Source: Sepiola atlantica
Lineage: Eukaryota > Mollusca > Cephalopoda > Sepiida > Sepiolidae
Direction: 5' to 3'
Assembly (NCBI GenBank): GCA_963556195.1
Contig: OY744529.1
Location: 56,161,580-56,225,579 of the forward strand
Length of the DNA stretch: 64,000 nt
Part shown: positions 46,310 through 58,809 of the stretch, in pieces
How the letters are laid out: each line of letters starts with the position of its first letter
Position numbering within the stretch: the stretch's first letter is position 1
Translations under genes and position numbers: made by a program
Notes under the pieces: model-generated
What the model saw: the letters and a program-made list of their open reading frames with translations, nothing else
Databases searched by the model: none
Told to the model about the DNA's origin: nothing

Positions 46310-46941
46310 TATGAAAATAGACTGAGTTTAAAGTGAAATAAAATCTTAGGTAATACATGTTTATTTTTTAATTAAAATATAAAATTAGTAGTTTTATATT
46401 AAATATGTTATGGAAATTTTGGCGAAGGTCCTTATGCTCAATCTCTTCAAATATTTATTGGTGGTGTTTCCTTTAATTAGTTATTCACGCCGCTGTATGG
46501 TGGAGTTTCATGTCTTATCTAGTATAGATTCTATTTAACCCATATATAGAATGATGACGCTGGCTACTCGGCGTCAGAGTAGACCTGGAAGTAATTCCGA
46601 TTAAGTGACTCACTATTGCCAAAAGATCCGAAAATAGGACCTCATCACCGAATGCAGCTCCATGCCATACACAGAAGAAGTAATTAAAGTATACAATAAA
46701 GTTTAAAGAAGGTATGCAATCAAAATATTGGACTCAAAAATATGTTAACTTTAGGCCAACAATAAGAATTGGTGATTTGAAGCACGTCGAAATTTTAAAT
46801 AAAAACGAATAATTAGAGAAGACAGTGGTTTAAGGATATAAAAATATTAACAACTTAGTATTTAAATCAGTGACGGAGGCAATATGTATTAGATTGAAAT
46901 ACGGTTACATGTGTGTAGTCACGCCACATACTTCGATATTC
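46306..46941. other. Non-coding DNA
   Basis: 46550-46700 is less AT-rich (CTGGCTACTCGGCGTCAGAG) and may be old retroelement sequence; no reading frame holds up. Confidence 0.4.
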
Positions 46942-46986
<45 letters not shown>

Positions 46987-47054
46987 ATGTATTCAGATAA
47001 GGAAAAGTTTGCACATATAAGCGAAAATATGTACGTAAAAGTATTTGCACCATA

Positions 47055-47107
<53 letters not shown>

Positions 47108-47113
47108 CTCTAT
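46942..47113. repeat. (TA)n and (TATC)n arrays
   Basis: (TA)n at 46942-46982 and about 15 TATC units at 47053-47113. Confidence 0.95.
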
Positions 47114-48045
47114 CCGATGATATCTCTGAAATGATGTCTTATTAGTTACATTATTTGCAGGTTTCAAGCTGTTTTCTTCATCTTGTTATCATTTTTATAC
47201 GTTGTAAACTTCGGCCGTCAAGTCGAACTCTTCTATGTCTTTACATATGTGAATAAAATATGAAGTGTCTTCCAATGAAAAATATAAAGATTATTTATAT
47301 TTCAGACATAGAATTGTAATAAACAATTACATATTACAGAAATCAATTGTATTTTTCATGTTGAATAACTATTTAGTACCACTGAGTTATTTTATAAGAA
47401 GTGGTGGATTTATATTCGTATACATGTTATAGCATTATCGAAAGAGAGAGAAACATGAGTATGTTAATACGCACACAAACAGACACATACCCTCGTGTTT
47501 CGGAGAGACATCTTGTTAACTTTCTAGAATTTGGTGGCTTTAGTATCAACGTGTTCTGTACTAAGTACCTTTGGAATCGCCCCACACATGTGTGATTCGA
47601 ACCTCTTCAACCACCACCAACCCTGACACCAATCCTCCTATTTCCCCTACAAACTGCTTCCATTACGATCCACTCTTTTCTCTCTACTTTCTTTCATTTC
47701 CATTCCTAACCACTTACCATTTTCTCCTTGCCATCTTGAACGTAAAATATGAAAAACGAAAAAAATACTTTTGGTTGAGATTAGTGGCAACACTTGAATG
47801 TCGACCGACCCGGTAGCGTTGGCCTGTTTTAAATAACATGCGACCTACAGACAACGAGAATTAGTCGTTTGGTACAGCTTGTCCATTCTCTTTCTGCTCT
47901 TTTCTTTTTAGGCGTTGCTCTTCTCTGTCTGTATGTACGTTATGTGTTGTCGAGTGTCTATCGTTGCCCCAAAAATGTACAACTTTTATTCTCCTTCGTA
48001 CTAAATTTGCCGTGAGGTGTCCTTCCCCACTAATTATTATATTAT
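47114..48045. other. Non-coding DNA, no gene seen
   Basis: No recognised domain or repeat. Confidence 0.5.
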
Positions 48046-48115
48046 CATTATATATAATATTATAAATATTATATATAATATTTATAATATTATATATAAT
48101 ATTTATAATATTATA
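48046..48115. repeat. Self-complementary AT palindrome array
   Basis: TATAATATTATAAATATTAT repeated about three times. Every unit is its own reverse complement, so it can form alternative cruciforms. Confidence 0.85.
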
Positions 48116-48488
48116 GCAGTGAGTTGTCTTTACAGAATTATAAAAAAAGAACAAATTAAACCACACCAAAACAAGAATTAATATGTGGAGAGATCACATC
48201 TATTTGCAGACTTCAAAATATAAAACCAGATTATCACAAATAACTCAACATGAATGTGGCTATGCAGAGGATACGTAAAGTCACTTGTGCCAAGAACAAC
48301 ACCATATTAATACACTATATCAAGATGAAACACAGAAGAATATAAATTGTTGACCCACTGCTTTATTAAGCGAAGAAAGAGAAAATGTTGGAAGAAAAAT
48401 GTATCAAATATTGATCTAAAAAGAAAATATCTTCACAGAAATGTAATTTAAAATTGGTTCAAATACGTGAATCTTTAGAATTAAAATC

Positions 48489-48544
<56 letters not shown>

Positions 48545-49334
48545 TAGGTTTCTAATAACAATTATCATAATACAAACTTGGATTTCGTATTTATGATAAT
48601 TGAAATGACAATGCTACGACGAGCAATTATAAAAGAAGCGATAGAATTATTAAAACAATCACAATAAAATGATATAAAATTGTTCCAATACAAATATCAA
48701 AATGAAAAAAGGAATACGCAATAATAACAAAAACTGCTGTTTTATTGCAAAAGTATTCAAAAGCTCGATAATTATTCAATTAGGCAAAAGAACGCGAATT
48801 GTCTGAAACCAATTTGAATAAGGCAAGAAATCACCTTTGCCGTTCACATTACACTCGCCTTTCCCTCTTGTATCTGTTCGCAAATTAACAGTTATTTCAG
48901 TTGCAATCGTGAAATAATTATTTTGATGTCGACACTGAAATTCAGTTGGGCAATATTTGATTATCATTATGATTTTTTTTGCCTCCAGTGAAAACAAACA
49001 GGCCAAAAAGGCAGAAATCAGCAACGAATGGAAATATCATGATTGCCAGTTAAAAACATTGAAATCACACAATAAAAATAAATCCCTGATGACATCAAAC
49101 GTTGTATAAAAATATGAGGAAAAATGTCATCTCATCAATCCTAATAAGATTTTCTTTCATTCAATACTTTTTTTTCTTTTTCGCTTTTGTATTAGTAATT
49201 GCCAGTCGCGTCTTTTCACTCCCCTTCACCCTTCAATTTATATCGACCACCTCTTCTATTTTTCATCGTCTTTCTTCTTTGACTTCTTCCGTCACATCAT
49301 TTTCTCTATTATTCCATTATTACGAATAATTAGA

Positions 49335-49339
<5 letters not shown>
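48116..49339. other. Non-coding DNA with (AAT)n at 48489-48545
   Basis: The trinucleotide run has about 18 units. No gene recognised in the rest. Confidence 0.55.
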
Positions 49340-49371
<32 letters not shown>

Positions 49372-49423
49372 CTTCTTCTTCTTCTTCATCAGCAGCATCA
49401 TCATCATCAGCATCATCATTTCT
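49340..49423. repeat. (CTT)n then (ATC)n array
   Basis: About 15 CTT triplets followed by CAGCAG and ATC triplets. Confidence 0.95.
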
Positions 49424-49449
49424 TACTCACTAGAAGCTCTCACACAAAT

Positions 49450-50165
49450 TTTCTTCCAATGATTGCTCATTAGAAAAAACGGTGAAAATGACAACCTGCG
49501 TTGCATGGAGTCTGAGTGAAAACAAATCTCCTCGGATTTTCAGCATTCTCCTTCTCTTTCGATAGCCGTTGCAAATCATTTTGCGTTATTGCAATAGCTG
49601 TTTTCCACCGATTTCTCCCTGACAACGACCGTGTGTCTTCGCTGTAATTTGACTGATAAGACACCTTGCTGTGAATTCAGTACTCTCCGCACCCTATCAG
49701 CACGTGTGTGTTTGTTTCATTTGGAGAAATGATGTCAGTTTATAGTATTTCTGTCAGTTTGAGTTTCTTGGATTAGTGCAATGTTCCTTCTATAGTTTAT
49801 GTACTATTTTCATTTCGGTTGACCTGTGGTTGGTCAGCATCACTTAGTTATGGGATTTAGTTTATTTACTCGGGGATTGTCTTTAATACAAATATTCATT
49901 TTGTAAATCTGTTTTTAATCACTATCGTGTTTTGTATTGTGTTAATCCTTACTTTTACTTTAATTACTCATAGTTTGTTTTTCAAGTTTCCTAGCTCTCT
50001 TACAATATTTTTCTACACTCCAGCGGTTTTATAAATTTCGTTTTCCACTACTGTCCCAGATTTGTGTGTCTACATTTTGGCTGTAAGTTCAAAGTGCAGA
50101 CGTTTCATCGTTTCCATTAGACTGCCTTCCCGGCTCAGTCGTGTTTATTTTTCTATTCCCCTCAT
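49450..50165 (-). pseudogene. R3 repeat plus second, highly diverged LINE relic
   Basis: 49450-49660 matches the R3 order (ATTGCTCATTAG, CATGGAGTCTGAGTGA, GTTATTGCAATAG, ACAACGACCGTGTGTC). 50040-50165 matches, at the DNA level, the part of the 42690-43275 relic that encodes GKAVHW and TVLENE (GTTTTCCACTACTGTCCCAG; CTGCCTTCCCGGCTCAGTCG). No reading frame survives. Confidence 0.5.
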
Positions 50166-50420
50166 GCTAATTTGCTGCATTCGCTTATGATGTAATTATT
50201 TTTATTATTAATACTGATTATACTAGTTAACAATACAATTGAGGCAAACGTAACTAAGGTGTGGTGTTCTAACCTAATTGCGGGATCCTCATTTCAAATG
50301 TAATATCGATTTTCAATAATAATGTCTCGTGTCTGTTCGGTATACATGTATTATATGTACAGACATGTTTACATAGAGTTGTGAAGCAAACATATTTAAA
50401 TGATTCTACAACAAAACCTC
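50166..50420. other. AT-rich non-coding DNA
   Basis: No recognised feature. Confidence 0.5.
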
Positions 50421-52780
50421 ACTTCTCCCTCGCTGTTCTACTATGATGGTATAATACCCAATGGTGCTATTCCTTTTATCTCTCGCTGCTCTACTATGAT
50501 GGTATAATACCCAATGGTGCTATTCCTTTTATCTCTCGCTGCTCTACTATGATGGTATAATACCCAATAATACTATTTCTTTTCTCTCGCTGTTCTACTA
50601 TGATGGTATAATACCCAATAGTGCTATTCCTTTTATCTCTCGCTGCTCTACTATGATGGTATAATTTCCAATGATACTATTTCTTTTTCTCTCGCTGCTC
50701 TACTATGATGGTATAATTCCCAATGGTACTATTTCTTTTTCTCTCGCTGCTCTACTATGATGGTATAATTCCCAATGGTACTATTTCTTTTCTCTCGCTG
50801 CTCTACTATCATGGTATAATTCCCAATAGTACTATTTCTTTTTCTCTCGCTGCTCTACTATCATGGTATAATTCCCAATGGTACTATTTCTTTTTCTCTC
50901 GCTGCTCTACTATCATGGTATAATTCCCAATGGTACTATTTCTTTTTCTCTCGCTGCTCTACTATCATGGTATAATTCCCAATGGTACTATTTCTTTTTC
51001 TCTCGCTGCTCTACTATCATGGTATAATTCCCAATGGTACTATTTCTTTTTCTCTCGCTGCTCTACTATGATGGTATAATTCCCAATGGTACTATTTCTT
51101 TTCTCTCGCTGCTCTACTATGATGGTGTAATTCCCAATGGTACTATTTCTTTTTCTCTCGCTGCTCTACTATCATGGTATAATTCCCAATGGTACTATTT
51201 CTTTTCTCTCGCTGCTCTACTATGATGGTGTAATTCCCAATGGTACTATTTCTTTTTCTCTCGCTGCTCTACTATCATGGTATAATTCCCAATAGTACTA
51301 TTTCTTTTTCTCTCGCTGCTCTACTATCATGGTATAATTCCCAATGGTACTATTTCTTTTTCTCTCGCTGCTCTACTATGATGGTGTCATTCCCAATGGT
51401 ACTATTTCTTTTTCTCTCGCTGCTCTACTACGATGGTGTAATTCCCAATGGTACTATTTCTTTTTCTCTCGCTGCTCTACTATGATGGTATAATTCCCAA
51501 TGGTACTATTTCTTTTCTCTCGCTGCTCTACTATGATGGTGTAATTCCCAATGGTACTATTTCTTTTTCTCTCGCTGCTCTACTATGATGGTGTCATTCC
51601 CAATGGTACTATTTCTTTTTCTCTCGCTGCTCTACTACGATGGTGTAATTCCCAATGGTACTATTTCTTTTTCTCTCGCTGCTCTACTATGATGGTATAA
51701 TTCCCAATGGTACTATTTCTTTTCTCTCGCTGCTCTACTATGATGGTGTAATTCCCAATGGTACTATTTCTTTTCTCTCGCTGCTCTACTATGATGGTAT
51801 AATTCCCAATGGTACTATTTCTTTTTCTCTCGCTGCTCTACTATCATGGTATAATTCCCAATGGTACTATTTCTTTTTCTCTCGCTGCTCTACTATCATG
51901 GTATAATTCCCAATGGTACTATTTCTTTTTCTCTCGCTGCTCTACTATCATGGTATAATTCCCAATGGTACTATTTCTTTTTCTCTCGCTGCTCTACTAT
52001 CATGGTATAATTCCCAATAGTACTATTTCTTTTTCTCTCGCTGCTCTACTATCATGGTATAATTCCCAATGGTACTATTTCTTTTTCTCTCGCTGCTCTA
52101 CTATCATGGTATAATTCCCAATGGTACTATTTCTTTTTCTCTCGCTGCTCTACTATCATGGTATAATTCCCAATGGTACTATTTCTTTTTCTCTCGCTGC
52201 TCTACTATCATGGTATAATTCCCAATGGTACTATTTCTTTTTCTCTCGCTGCTCTACTATCATGGTATAATTCCCAATGGTACTATTTCTTTTTCTCTCG
52301 CTGCTCTACTATCATGGTATAATTCCCAATAGTACTATTTCTTTTTCTCTCGCTGCTCTACTATCATGGTATAATTCCCAATGGTACTATTTCTTTTTCT
52401 CTCGCTGCTCTACTATGATGGTGTCATTCCCAATGGTACTATTTCTTTTTCTCTCGCTGCTCTACTACGATGGTGTAATTCCCAATGGTACTATTTCTTT
52501 CATCTCTTGCTGCTCTACTATGATGGTGTAATTCCCAATGGTACTATTTCTTTTTCTCTCGCTGCTCTACTATGATGGTGTAATTCCCAATGGTGCTTTT
52601 ATTTTTTATCTCTCGCTGCTCTACTATGATGGTACTATTCCCAATGGTGCTATTTCTTTTTCTCTCGCTGCTCTACTATGATGGTACTATTCCCAATGGT
52701 GCTATTTCTTTTTCTCTCGCTGCTCTACTATGATGGTATCATTCCCAATGGTGTTATTTCTTTTTCTCTCGCTGCTATTC
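50421..52780 (+). repeat. 2.35-kb minisatellite of 52-bp units, ~45 copies
   Basis: Each unit carries CTCTCGCTGCTCTACTAT, GATGG or CATGG, TATAATTCCCAATGG and TACTATTTCTTTT. Some units are 50-51 bp through loss of a TT. Both edges hold the most diverged units (ATACCCAATGGTGCTATTCC at the left, GGTACTATTCCC at the right) and the middle is nearly uniform. Rare variants recur in blocks: GTGTCATTCCC at 51384, 51591 and 52421. Open frames shift with each unit and are not genes. Confidence 0.97.
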
Positions 52781-53429
52781 ATCTATGTTACGTTCTGCTG
52801 TACATCGCATACTCTAGTAAATAAATACACTGCCTTATGGATTACAAACGGGTTCCTACCTGATGTTACCCGGAGGTATTTTACTTGAATTTTTGGTTCG
52901 CTTGTTATTTAACTGCCATTTTTGTCTACAATTTATTTGGTTTTAAATAGGATTTGAATGTTAAATCTAATTATTACGCTATTATTTCATATGTAAATTA
53001 TTAATTGAAACAAAGTTCTATAAAACTATAACTAATTTTTGAGGTCATGTTGTTTTAAAATAGCTTCTAAAACTTTCAATCTTTTAATACATGAAAGTTT
53101 AAAGCTAGTTTAAATGCCTTTCTATTTGAGGTTAGATTTCTTTCAAATTTCAAAGGGTCACACAATAATTCATTCTTTTTTTCAACTATTATAAAAGGAT
53201 TAGAATGGTTGAATGGTTTACGAAATGCATTCTGGTGGATTTAATTTCGTAATTAAATTATTTTAAAATATAATTTTTAAGAATTCGTTTGTACTTTTGC
53301 AGTTTTGATTAATCGTAATCAAAAATAAATTTACGAAACGTAGGTTCGATAAAGATAGACACACGAGAAGTGGCCACCCAATGTTATCCATTACGAGCAA
53401 ATATATGCTCTCTCCGGTCGCATATTTTT
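52781..53429. other. AT-rich non-coding DNA
   Basis: No gene or repeat recognised. Confidence 0.5.
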
Positions 53430-53815
53430 ACTAGGCTGAGAGGATATCATGATAAACGAACTACGTACACTGACCCTCAGAGTAGGAGGTAATGCCTGGT
53501 AGGATTATATCATTACAACAGAACATATACTACAATACCCAAAATAGAGGAGGTAAACCTTGGGAGGATCTTCTCCATACAAGGAAAATGAACAACAGAA
53601 AAGATACTACACTACCCCCCTCAAAGGAGAAGGTAGTACATCGGAAGATTGTCTCATGACAACAGAACATATACTGTAGAAACCCTCCTTCAAAGGAGGA
53701 TAACATATCTGGGCGGATTACCATAACCCCCTTTAAAAAGAGGGGTGTCAATTCATGAGAGGACGGTCTCATGATAACAGAAGCGATACTACCCCGCCAA
53801 TTTCCATTAAAATAT
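53430..53815 (-). repeat. Repeat family R2, locus 3 (about 4-5 units, inverted)
   Basis: Reading the - strand, each ~95-bp unit has GTAGTATATGTTCTGTTGTC or GTAGTATCGCTTCTGTTATC, then ATGAGAC, a CCTCC-rich block and a CTCCTTTGAGGGGGG-like end. Locus 1 at 25196-25460 has the same units on the + strand. Confidence 0.7.
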
Positions 53816-54796
53816 GAACTGCTTATTATGTTTGTGGACCGGGCTATTTTTTGAAATACCATTGTCGAGTTAAATTAAATTTTTACGGTATCTTTTGTGC
53901 ATTAAATTGTTAGGTGAAAGTTCAGAATAGTTAATAACCTCCCCCCCACCGTCCATGTTAAGAATGGCTTTTTAAATAATTACGTTATTATTTCAGCTTT
54001 GTCCGTAAACTGCATAAGTAACAAAGATAATACAACAATAGATTAAATGAGAGTGTTTTTTTTTTATTCATTTAAAAATGCCTCGTCAGAAAGCATTATT
54101 TTTCAAATAGTTCCTTGGTCTGCTGGCTAGGATCAGAGTGTAGTATATGTTTTGATGGATGCTACACTCTATAGACCGGTACCGATGTGTTGGCCTGTAC
54201 AGTTCTAGGAGATCCACCCTCCCATGCTTACCTTCTCTTTGAAAGGTGTTTGAGGCGTCCTTACCGGGGAATGACAATGTTATTGTTCTTAATTTTATTT
54301 GTCACCATTTTCAAGAAATCTTTCATGACATTCTTTTTAGCTTGTCTGATTCGCGACGAAAAGAAAGTCTTTTTTATTTCGTTTAGTAAATAATATGAGA
54401 AATGTTACTCTATTTCTCACCATCATGAGCGCATGTTTTTTTTTCAACTTTCTGATTCGTCTCATATTGAAAGCCACGCGTACGCATTGAAATGCACATC
54501 TGCACATCTGGTGACACGCGTTTCTATTTATAAATCATGGCAACGAACGTTATCTCTTGCGCAATTGTCATCGCCAGTAATTGTGGTGCGCGTTAGTTGA
54601 CAGTTTCCAGTCAGAATTGAGCCGAAACCAACGCAGAAAGAAAAATAAGATGAAAGTTTAATTTGATTTTCTCCCCATTTGTCACAACTGAGTTATCTCA
54701 CACCTGACGACTAGAAAAGCCCGTTTAATGTCACAGCTTAAATCTTGTAGATGTGCAAATAATGTTGTAAGCAGTAGTTTCATGCTTCACACTTTC
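53816..54796. other. Non-coding DNA, no gene seen
   Basis: 54130-54175 has AGAGTGTAGTATATGTTTTG closing with CTACACTCT, a small inverted pair that resembles the R2 unit start. Nothing else recognised. Confidence 0.45.
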
Positions 54797-54831
<35 letters not shown>

Positions 54832-54880
54832 TTCTTCTTATTCTTCTTCTTCTTATTCTTCTTCTTCTTCTTCTTCTTTT
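54797..54880. repeat. (CTT)n array with TATT breaks
   Basis: About 28 TTC triplets with a few A changes. Confidence 0.95.
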
Positions 54881-55017
54881 CTCTGGAAAGTTCTTTTGAG
54901 ATCAATTTCAAAGTGCGATACTTTCGAACTTTTTTTCAATTTCCCCATCGGAAATTCTTCTTTCTGTTTTATGTGTATTTTTTTGTTCACTGCGAACGTT
55001 TCTGTTTTTAAACAATT

Positions 55018-55103
55018 ACATACATACATACATACACATATACATACATACATACATACATACATAACTACATGCATACATACATACATACATACATACA
55101 GAA
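55018..55103. repeat. (TACA)n tetranucleotide array
   Basis: About 20 TACA units with two small breaks. The 137 bases before it hold no recognised feature. Confidence 0.95.
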
Positions 55104-56379
55104 GATATATAGAAGATGCACTGTACAGACAGTGACAACTTTCTGAGCGTGAAGAACATTAGAAATCCCATTAAAAATTTACGTGAATACATAAGTGTAT
55201 ATGATGTAAGCTAAACTATGATTTATCTAAATACTTGTTTGTATATAAGTAAAATGTAAGCCATTGTGTTAACATTTAATATAAAATAAGCTCTGAACCA
55301 AATGATTGCAGTGTCAAAAAAGCGGTGGGAAACGTATACATCATTTTTAATTGTTAGCCAACCTTTCAGAACATCTAGTTCTTTCGTCAGTCAAAGATAA
55401 AAAATGGAATCGGGAAAATCCAAATTCTTCATCTAACAAATGTTTCCGCTTATTGTTATTTTTCAACTGTTTTGTTCGCTGTTATTTATCTATTTAAAAT
55501 ATGATTTTTTCCAGAATATTCTTAATTCATGTTATATAAATTATATTTATGGAAGTATTCTTTGATTACTGAAAATATTCCATTTTAAATAAAACAGTAC
55601 AAGTATATGTAATCCTAATGAATATCGTTCCGGCCTCTTCAATCGACTATGCCGTGTTAAATCCTATCGAGTGTATTGTCGTTATTCACTAACACAATTA
55701 TGCAGTTAAGAGTTTATAACTCTTAACTGTTCCCGGTCATGGCTAAAATAGCGACCTCTGTTCAATTTATCGTATTTGCAATAGAGGTATTAAATAATTC
55801 AAATAGGGTTGATTTGCTGTCAGACAAACTAAACATGTAAAGATGTTTTTTTTTAATTTTTCACCGTAACTGTTTAGTTGTTTATGTGTAGATTTTTGAT
55901 ATTTTCTGTTCAATTTTTATTTGAAATATCCCAAACGACAAAGTGTTCTGAACCATGTACAACCAATTAAACGTATTCCACATTTGCTAGAGATTTGTCT
56001 TCGCTGTCTTGAGTGTTGTCTGATTACGCATTTGATTTGTCTGGTTAGTATTTAACAAATGATCGCTATTACCTTTCGATTACTTTGATTTCGAAAAGTA
56101 ATATTTGCAAAGTTCATCTTGTATTCAATAAAATTAAACCTTGTATTTGCTAAAGTTTAAAACTGACTCAAATTATGGATCCAATAAAACGATAAGAATA
56201 TATATCCCCCCCCCTTTTGAGCTCGTATTATTATATCATTTAGTTCTCTGAAATTTATCGTTATGATACACAAAAATACCAAGGAATTAAGCATGCACAC
56301 AGGTTTATAGTTCATTTAAAGTAGTCGCTGATATCAACAGCTAGCGGAACTGACACTCTGCAATTTTATTGTGTAAATG
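55104..56379. other. AT-rich DNA with a short perfect hairpin
   Basis: CAGTTAAGAGTT (55703-55714) pairs perfectly with AACTCTTAACTG (55718-55729) around TAT. No gene seen. Confidence 0.5.
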
Positions 56380-56620
56380 CCTGCTTTAACCTGATTGGTT
56401 AATAGTTTTGTCAACTCTTGGCCACTTCCGAAACCTGCCCGAACGTTGACGACGCGAAGTCACGGAAACCCGGGTCGTTGCATATAAGAGTTCCCAGTAT
56501 TGAATTCATCATAAACTTTGTTTCGTGAAACATTGTTTGATCTTAGTATAGAGATTTGTTTTTATTTACATCCCGGAAAAAGAAACAGACAAAGACGTCA
56601 CACATAGTATAGATTTCGGA
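56380..56620 (+). promoter_or_regulatory. Promoter-like stretch (CCAAT / TATA / CRE words)
   Basis: An inverted CCAAT box (GATTGGTTAA, about 56393) is followed by a GC-richer, CpG-containing block with ACGACGCGAAGTCACGG and CCCGGGTCG. CATATAAGAG comes next (TATA-like, 56481-56490), and GACGTCAC (CRE-like) lies about 115 bases further on. Spacing fits a core promoter on the + strand with a start near 56515, but I see no open frame or splice donor downstream to support a gene. Confidence 0.2.
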
Positions 56621-57869
56621 GCTAGAAATCTAGTCTGCCACTTCTATATTTACATATTGCACTCGGGATTATCTATCTTGGTGGATGTCTCATCGTTGTG
56701 AGCGTTTGTAAAAGAAAGGAATTCCATACAAATGGACATCAAAAATGCTTTTTAGCTCGGCTTTATTGTGCCGAATCTGAAATCTACTGTTAACCGGTTT
56801 TTTAAAACCATATACAACTCAATCAGAATGACGTTGATTTGACTCAAACTGTTTTCATACACACCAATGATCGACGAGGTTCGGGTTAGTTGTCGATCAA
56901 CGGCTAGAAACACAACTCAAAATGTCAATAATGTTGTACAAGTAGTAGTAAGTAGGAGAAAATCCCATTAAAAGATTACAGCGATCAGAGAAATTGGAAA
57001 CAATCTAAAAGTACACCCTTTATAATATTTGACAATCCGTGAGACTCTTTTATTTATTTAAATCGCCTTTTTCTTGCCCCCTCTCTCTCCCTCTATCTCT
57101 ATTTCTCTCTTCCTTCTTTCTCAGTTTGTAAAACTTTTTTTCTTATTTCAAATGTATTTTCTGTTTGCTTCACTCTTATTTTCGCGACGTATTCCTCTTT
57201 TGCTCTGTTTTCTTTTCGTTTTTTTTTCTTCTATAAGTGTTTTTCTCATTTCTCCCTACGTTTTCATCTCTCGCTTTTATCTAACTCTATATTGCTACTT
57301 ACTCAGTTATTTATTGGTTCTGAATCACCTGGATGGGATATTTCCATGTATTTCTCTAAACCCCTCCTTCTCGACATCCTTTACTCATATAAATTGCATA
57401 ACAGTTTCGTTTAAGTTCACCGAGGACAAACTGCTTTTAAACAATCTTCCGCTTTTTCTTTTATCACACACACATGTATCTCTCCCTCTTCCCCTCCCCC
57501 CTCTCGCCATCACTATCTGTGTGTGTGTGTTCATCAGAATGTTGTGTATGTTGCAGAAAATATTAATTGAGACAAAAAAAGAAACGGAGAAGTCGTAACG
57601 GTTGCGTGTTCCTATGTACTTGCCTCTCCACGAGGGCAGGGTTAGACACCAGGTCGGTTTTTAATGTGAGGGAAATCCAGCTCCCCAAAAAGAGCACTCT
57701 AGATCAGGACAAAAATTACTCCAGTCGAGAAGGATACGTTCTTTACTGACCGAGTATAGAAAAGATCAATTGTAGTATCAGGAAAGATACTACGACTTCC
57801 TCGTAGCAAAAAAGGCCAGTCAACTTTAGGGATAAATTACTGAGATAATAATACCGCAAAGATGACCAT
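56621..57869. other. Non-coding DNA with a pyrimidine-rich patch
   Basis: 57065-57520 is dominated by C and T on the + strand (CTCTCTCCCTCTATCTCT and similar). Its long open frame is a compositional Phe/Leu/Ser string. 57600-57840 is less AT-rich and looks like old repeat, but I found no second copy. Confidence 0.5.
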
Positions 57870-58245
57870 GTAATGTGTTTGATTAATGTGTTGAATCTAA
57901 TGTGTTTGATTAATGTGTTGAATCTAATGTGTTGAATCTAATGTGTTTGATTAATGTGTTGAATCTAATGTGTTTGATTAATGTGTTGAATCTAATGTGT
58001 TGAATCTAATGTGTTTGATTAATGTGTTGAATCTAATGTGTTTGATTAATGTGTTGAATCTAATGTGTTGAATCTAATGTGTTGAATCTAATGTGTTTGA
58101 TTAATGTGTTGAATCTAATGTGTTGAATCTAATGTGTTTGATTAATGTGTTGAATCTAATGTGTTTGAGTAATGTGTTGAATTTAATGTGTTGAATCTAA
58201 TGTGTTTGATTAATGTGTTGAATTTAATGTGTTGAATTTAATGGC
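57870..58245 (+). repeat. Tandem array of two alternating short units (13 and 14 bp)
   Basis: Unit a is GTGTTTGATTAAT, unit b is GTGTTGAATCTAAT. They mostly alternate as ab, with extra b units inserted at intervals, so local periods are 27 and 41 bp. Near the right end b changes to GTGTTGAATTTAAT. Confidence 0.95.
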
Positions 58246-58499
58246 TTCATTTGCTTTGAGTTAGTTTCGCACATCTCTATCTGCTTATAAAAATGCCAGT
58301 TTTTTTATAGACGCACGGATAAGATGCAATAGAGTATTTCTACAGCACAATGGCGCTAGTTGCACACCTAGAAGACACTTTATTCCGTAGACACACTTTG
58401 ATAGTTTCGTGGGGATATTTTAAACACTCTAAACTTTTTCGTCATTCATATTGACAGTAATTCTGACATTAACCTGAGAAATATTGAATTACTTTTACC
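58246..58499. other. Non-coding DNA
   Basis: No recognised feature. Confidence 0.5.
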
Positions 58500-58645
58500 T
58501 ACAGACGCCGGCGTTTCAAGCTTATGCTATCATCAGTGTAGGAAGGGATAATTTCAGATGGTCGGAGGATTCGAACCAAGTTACAGTATCAGCCTAGACT
58601 CCGCAAGCTTTAACTCTAACCCCACGGTCAGGAAGAATTACCATG
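58500..58645 (-). mobile_element. tRNA-derived SINE, family S1
   Basis: Reading the - strand: GTGGGGTTAGAGTTAAAGCT then TGCGGAGTCTAGGCTG (A-box region), TTGGTTCGAATCC (B box, about 58570-58582), GACCATCTGAAATTATCC, then ACTGATGATAGCATAAGCTT and GAAACGCCGGCG. The same body words occur at 26286, 60406 and 61086. Confidence 0.75.
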
Positions 58646-58772
58646 TAAAAAAAGGAATTAAGTTCTATTTTTGCGTAAAAAAGCACGTAACAGAAGTAGA
58701 CAATAATAAAGTATATATATATAATATTCCAACGTGATGAAAAAGGGAAAAACAAGATTCCAAAGATAATGT
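58646..58772. other. Short AT-rich spacer
   Basis: No recognised feature. Confidence 0.5.
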
Positions 58773-58775
58773 GTC

Positions 58776-58809
<34 letters not shown>

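Noticed and set aside
50723..52575. Series of 60-85 codon frames beginning MVLFLFLSLLYY
   Set aside because: Produced by the 52-bp unit, which shifts frame every copy; the repeated protein text only mirrors the DNA repeat.
57074..57598. 174-codon secreted/membrane protein
   Set aside because: Pyrimidine-rich DNA; no domain, no supporting splice signals, composition-driven.
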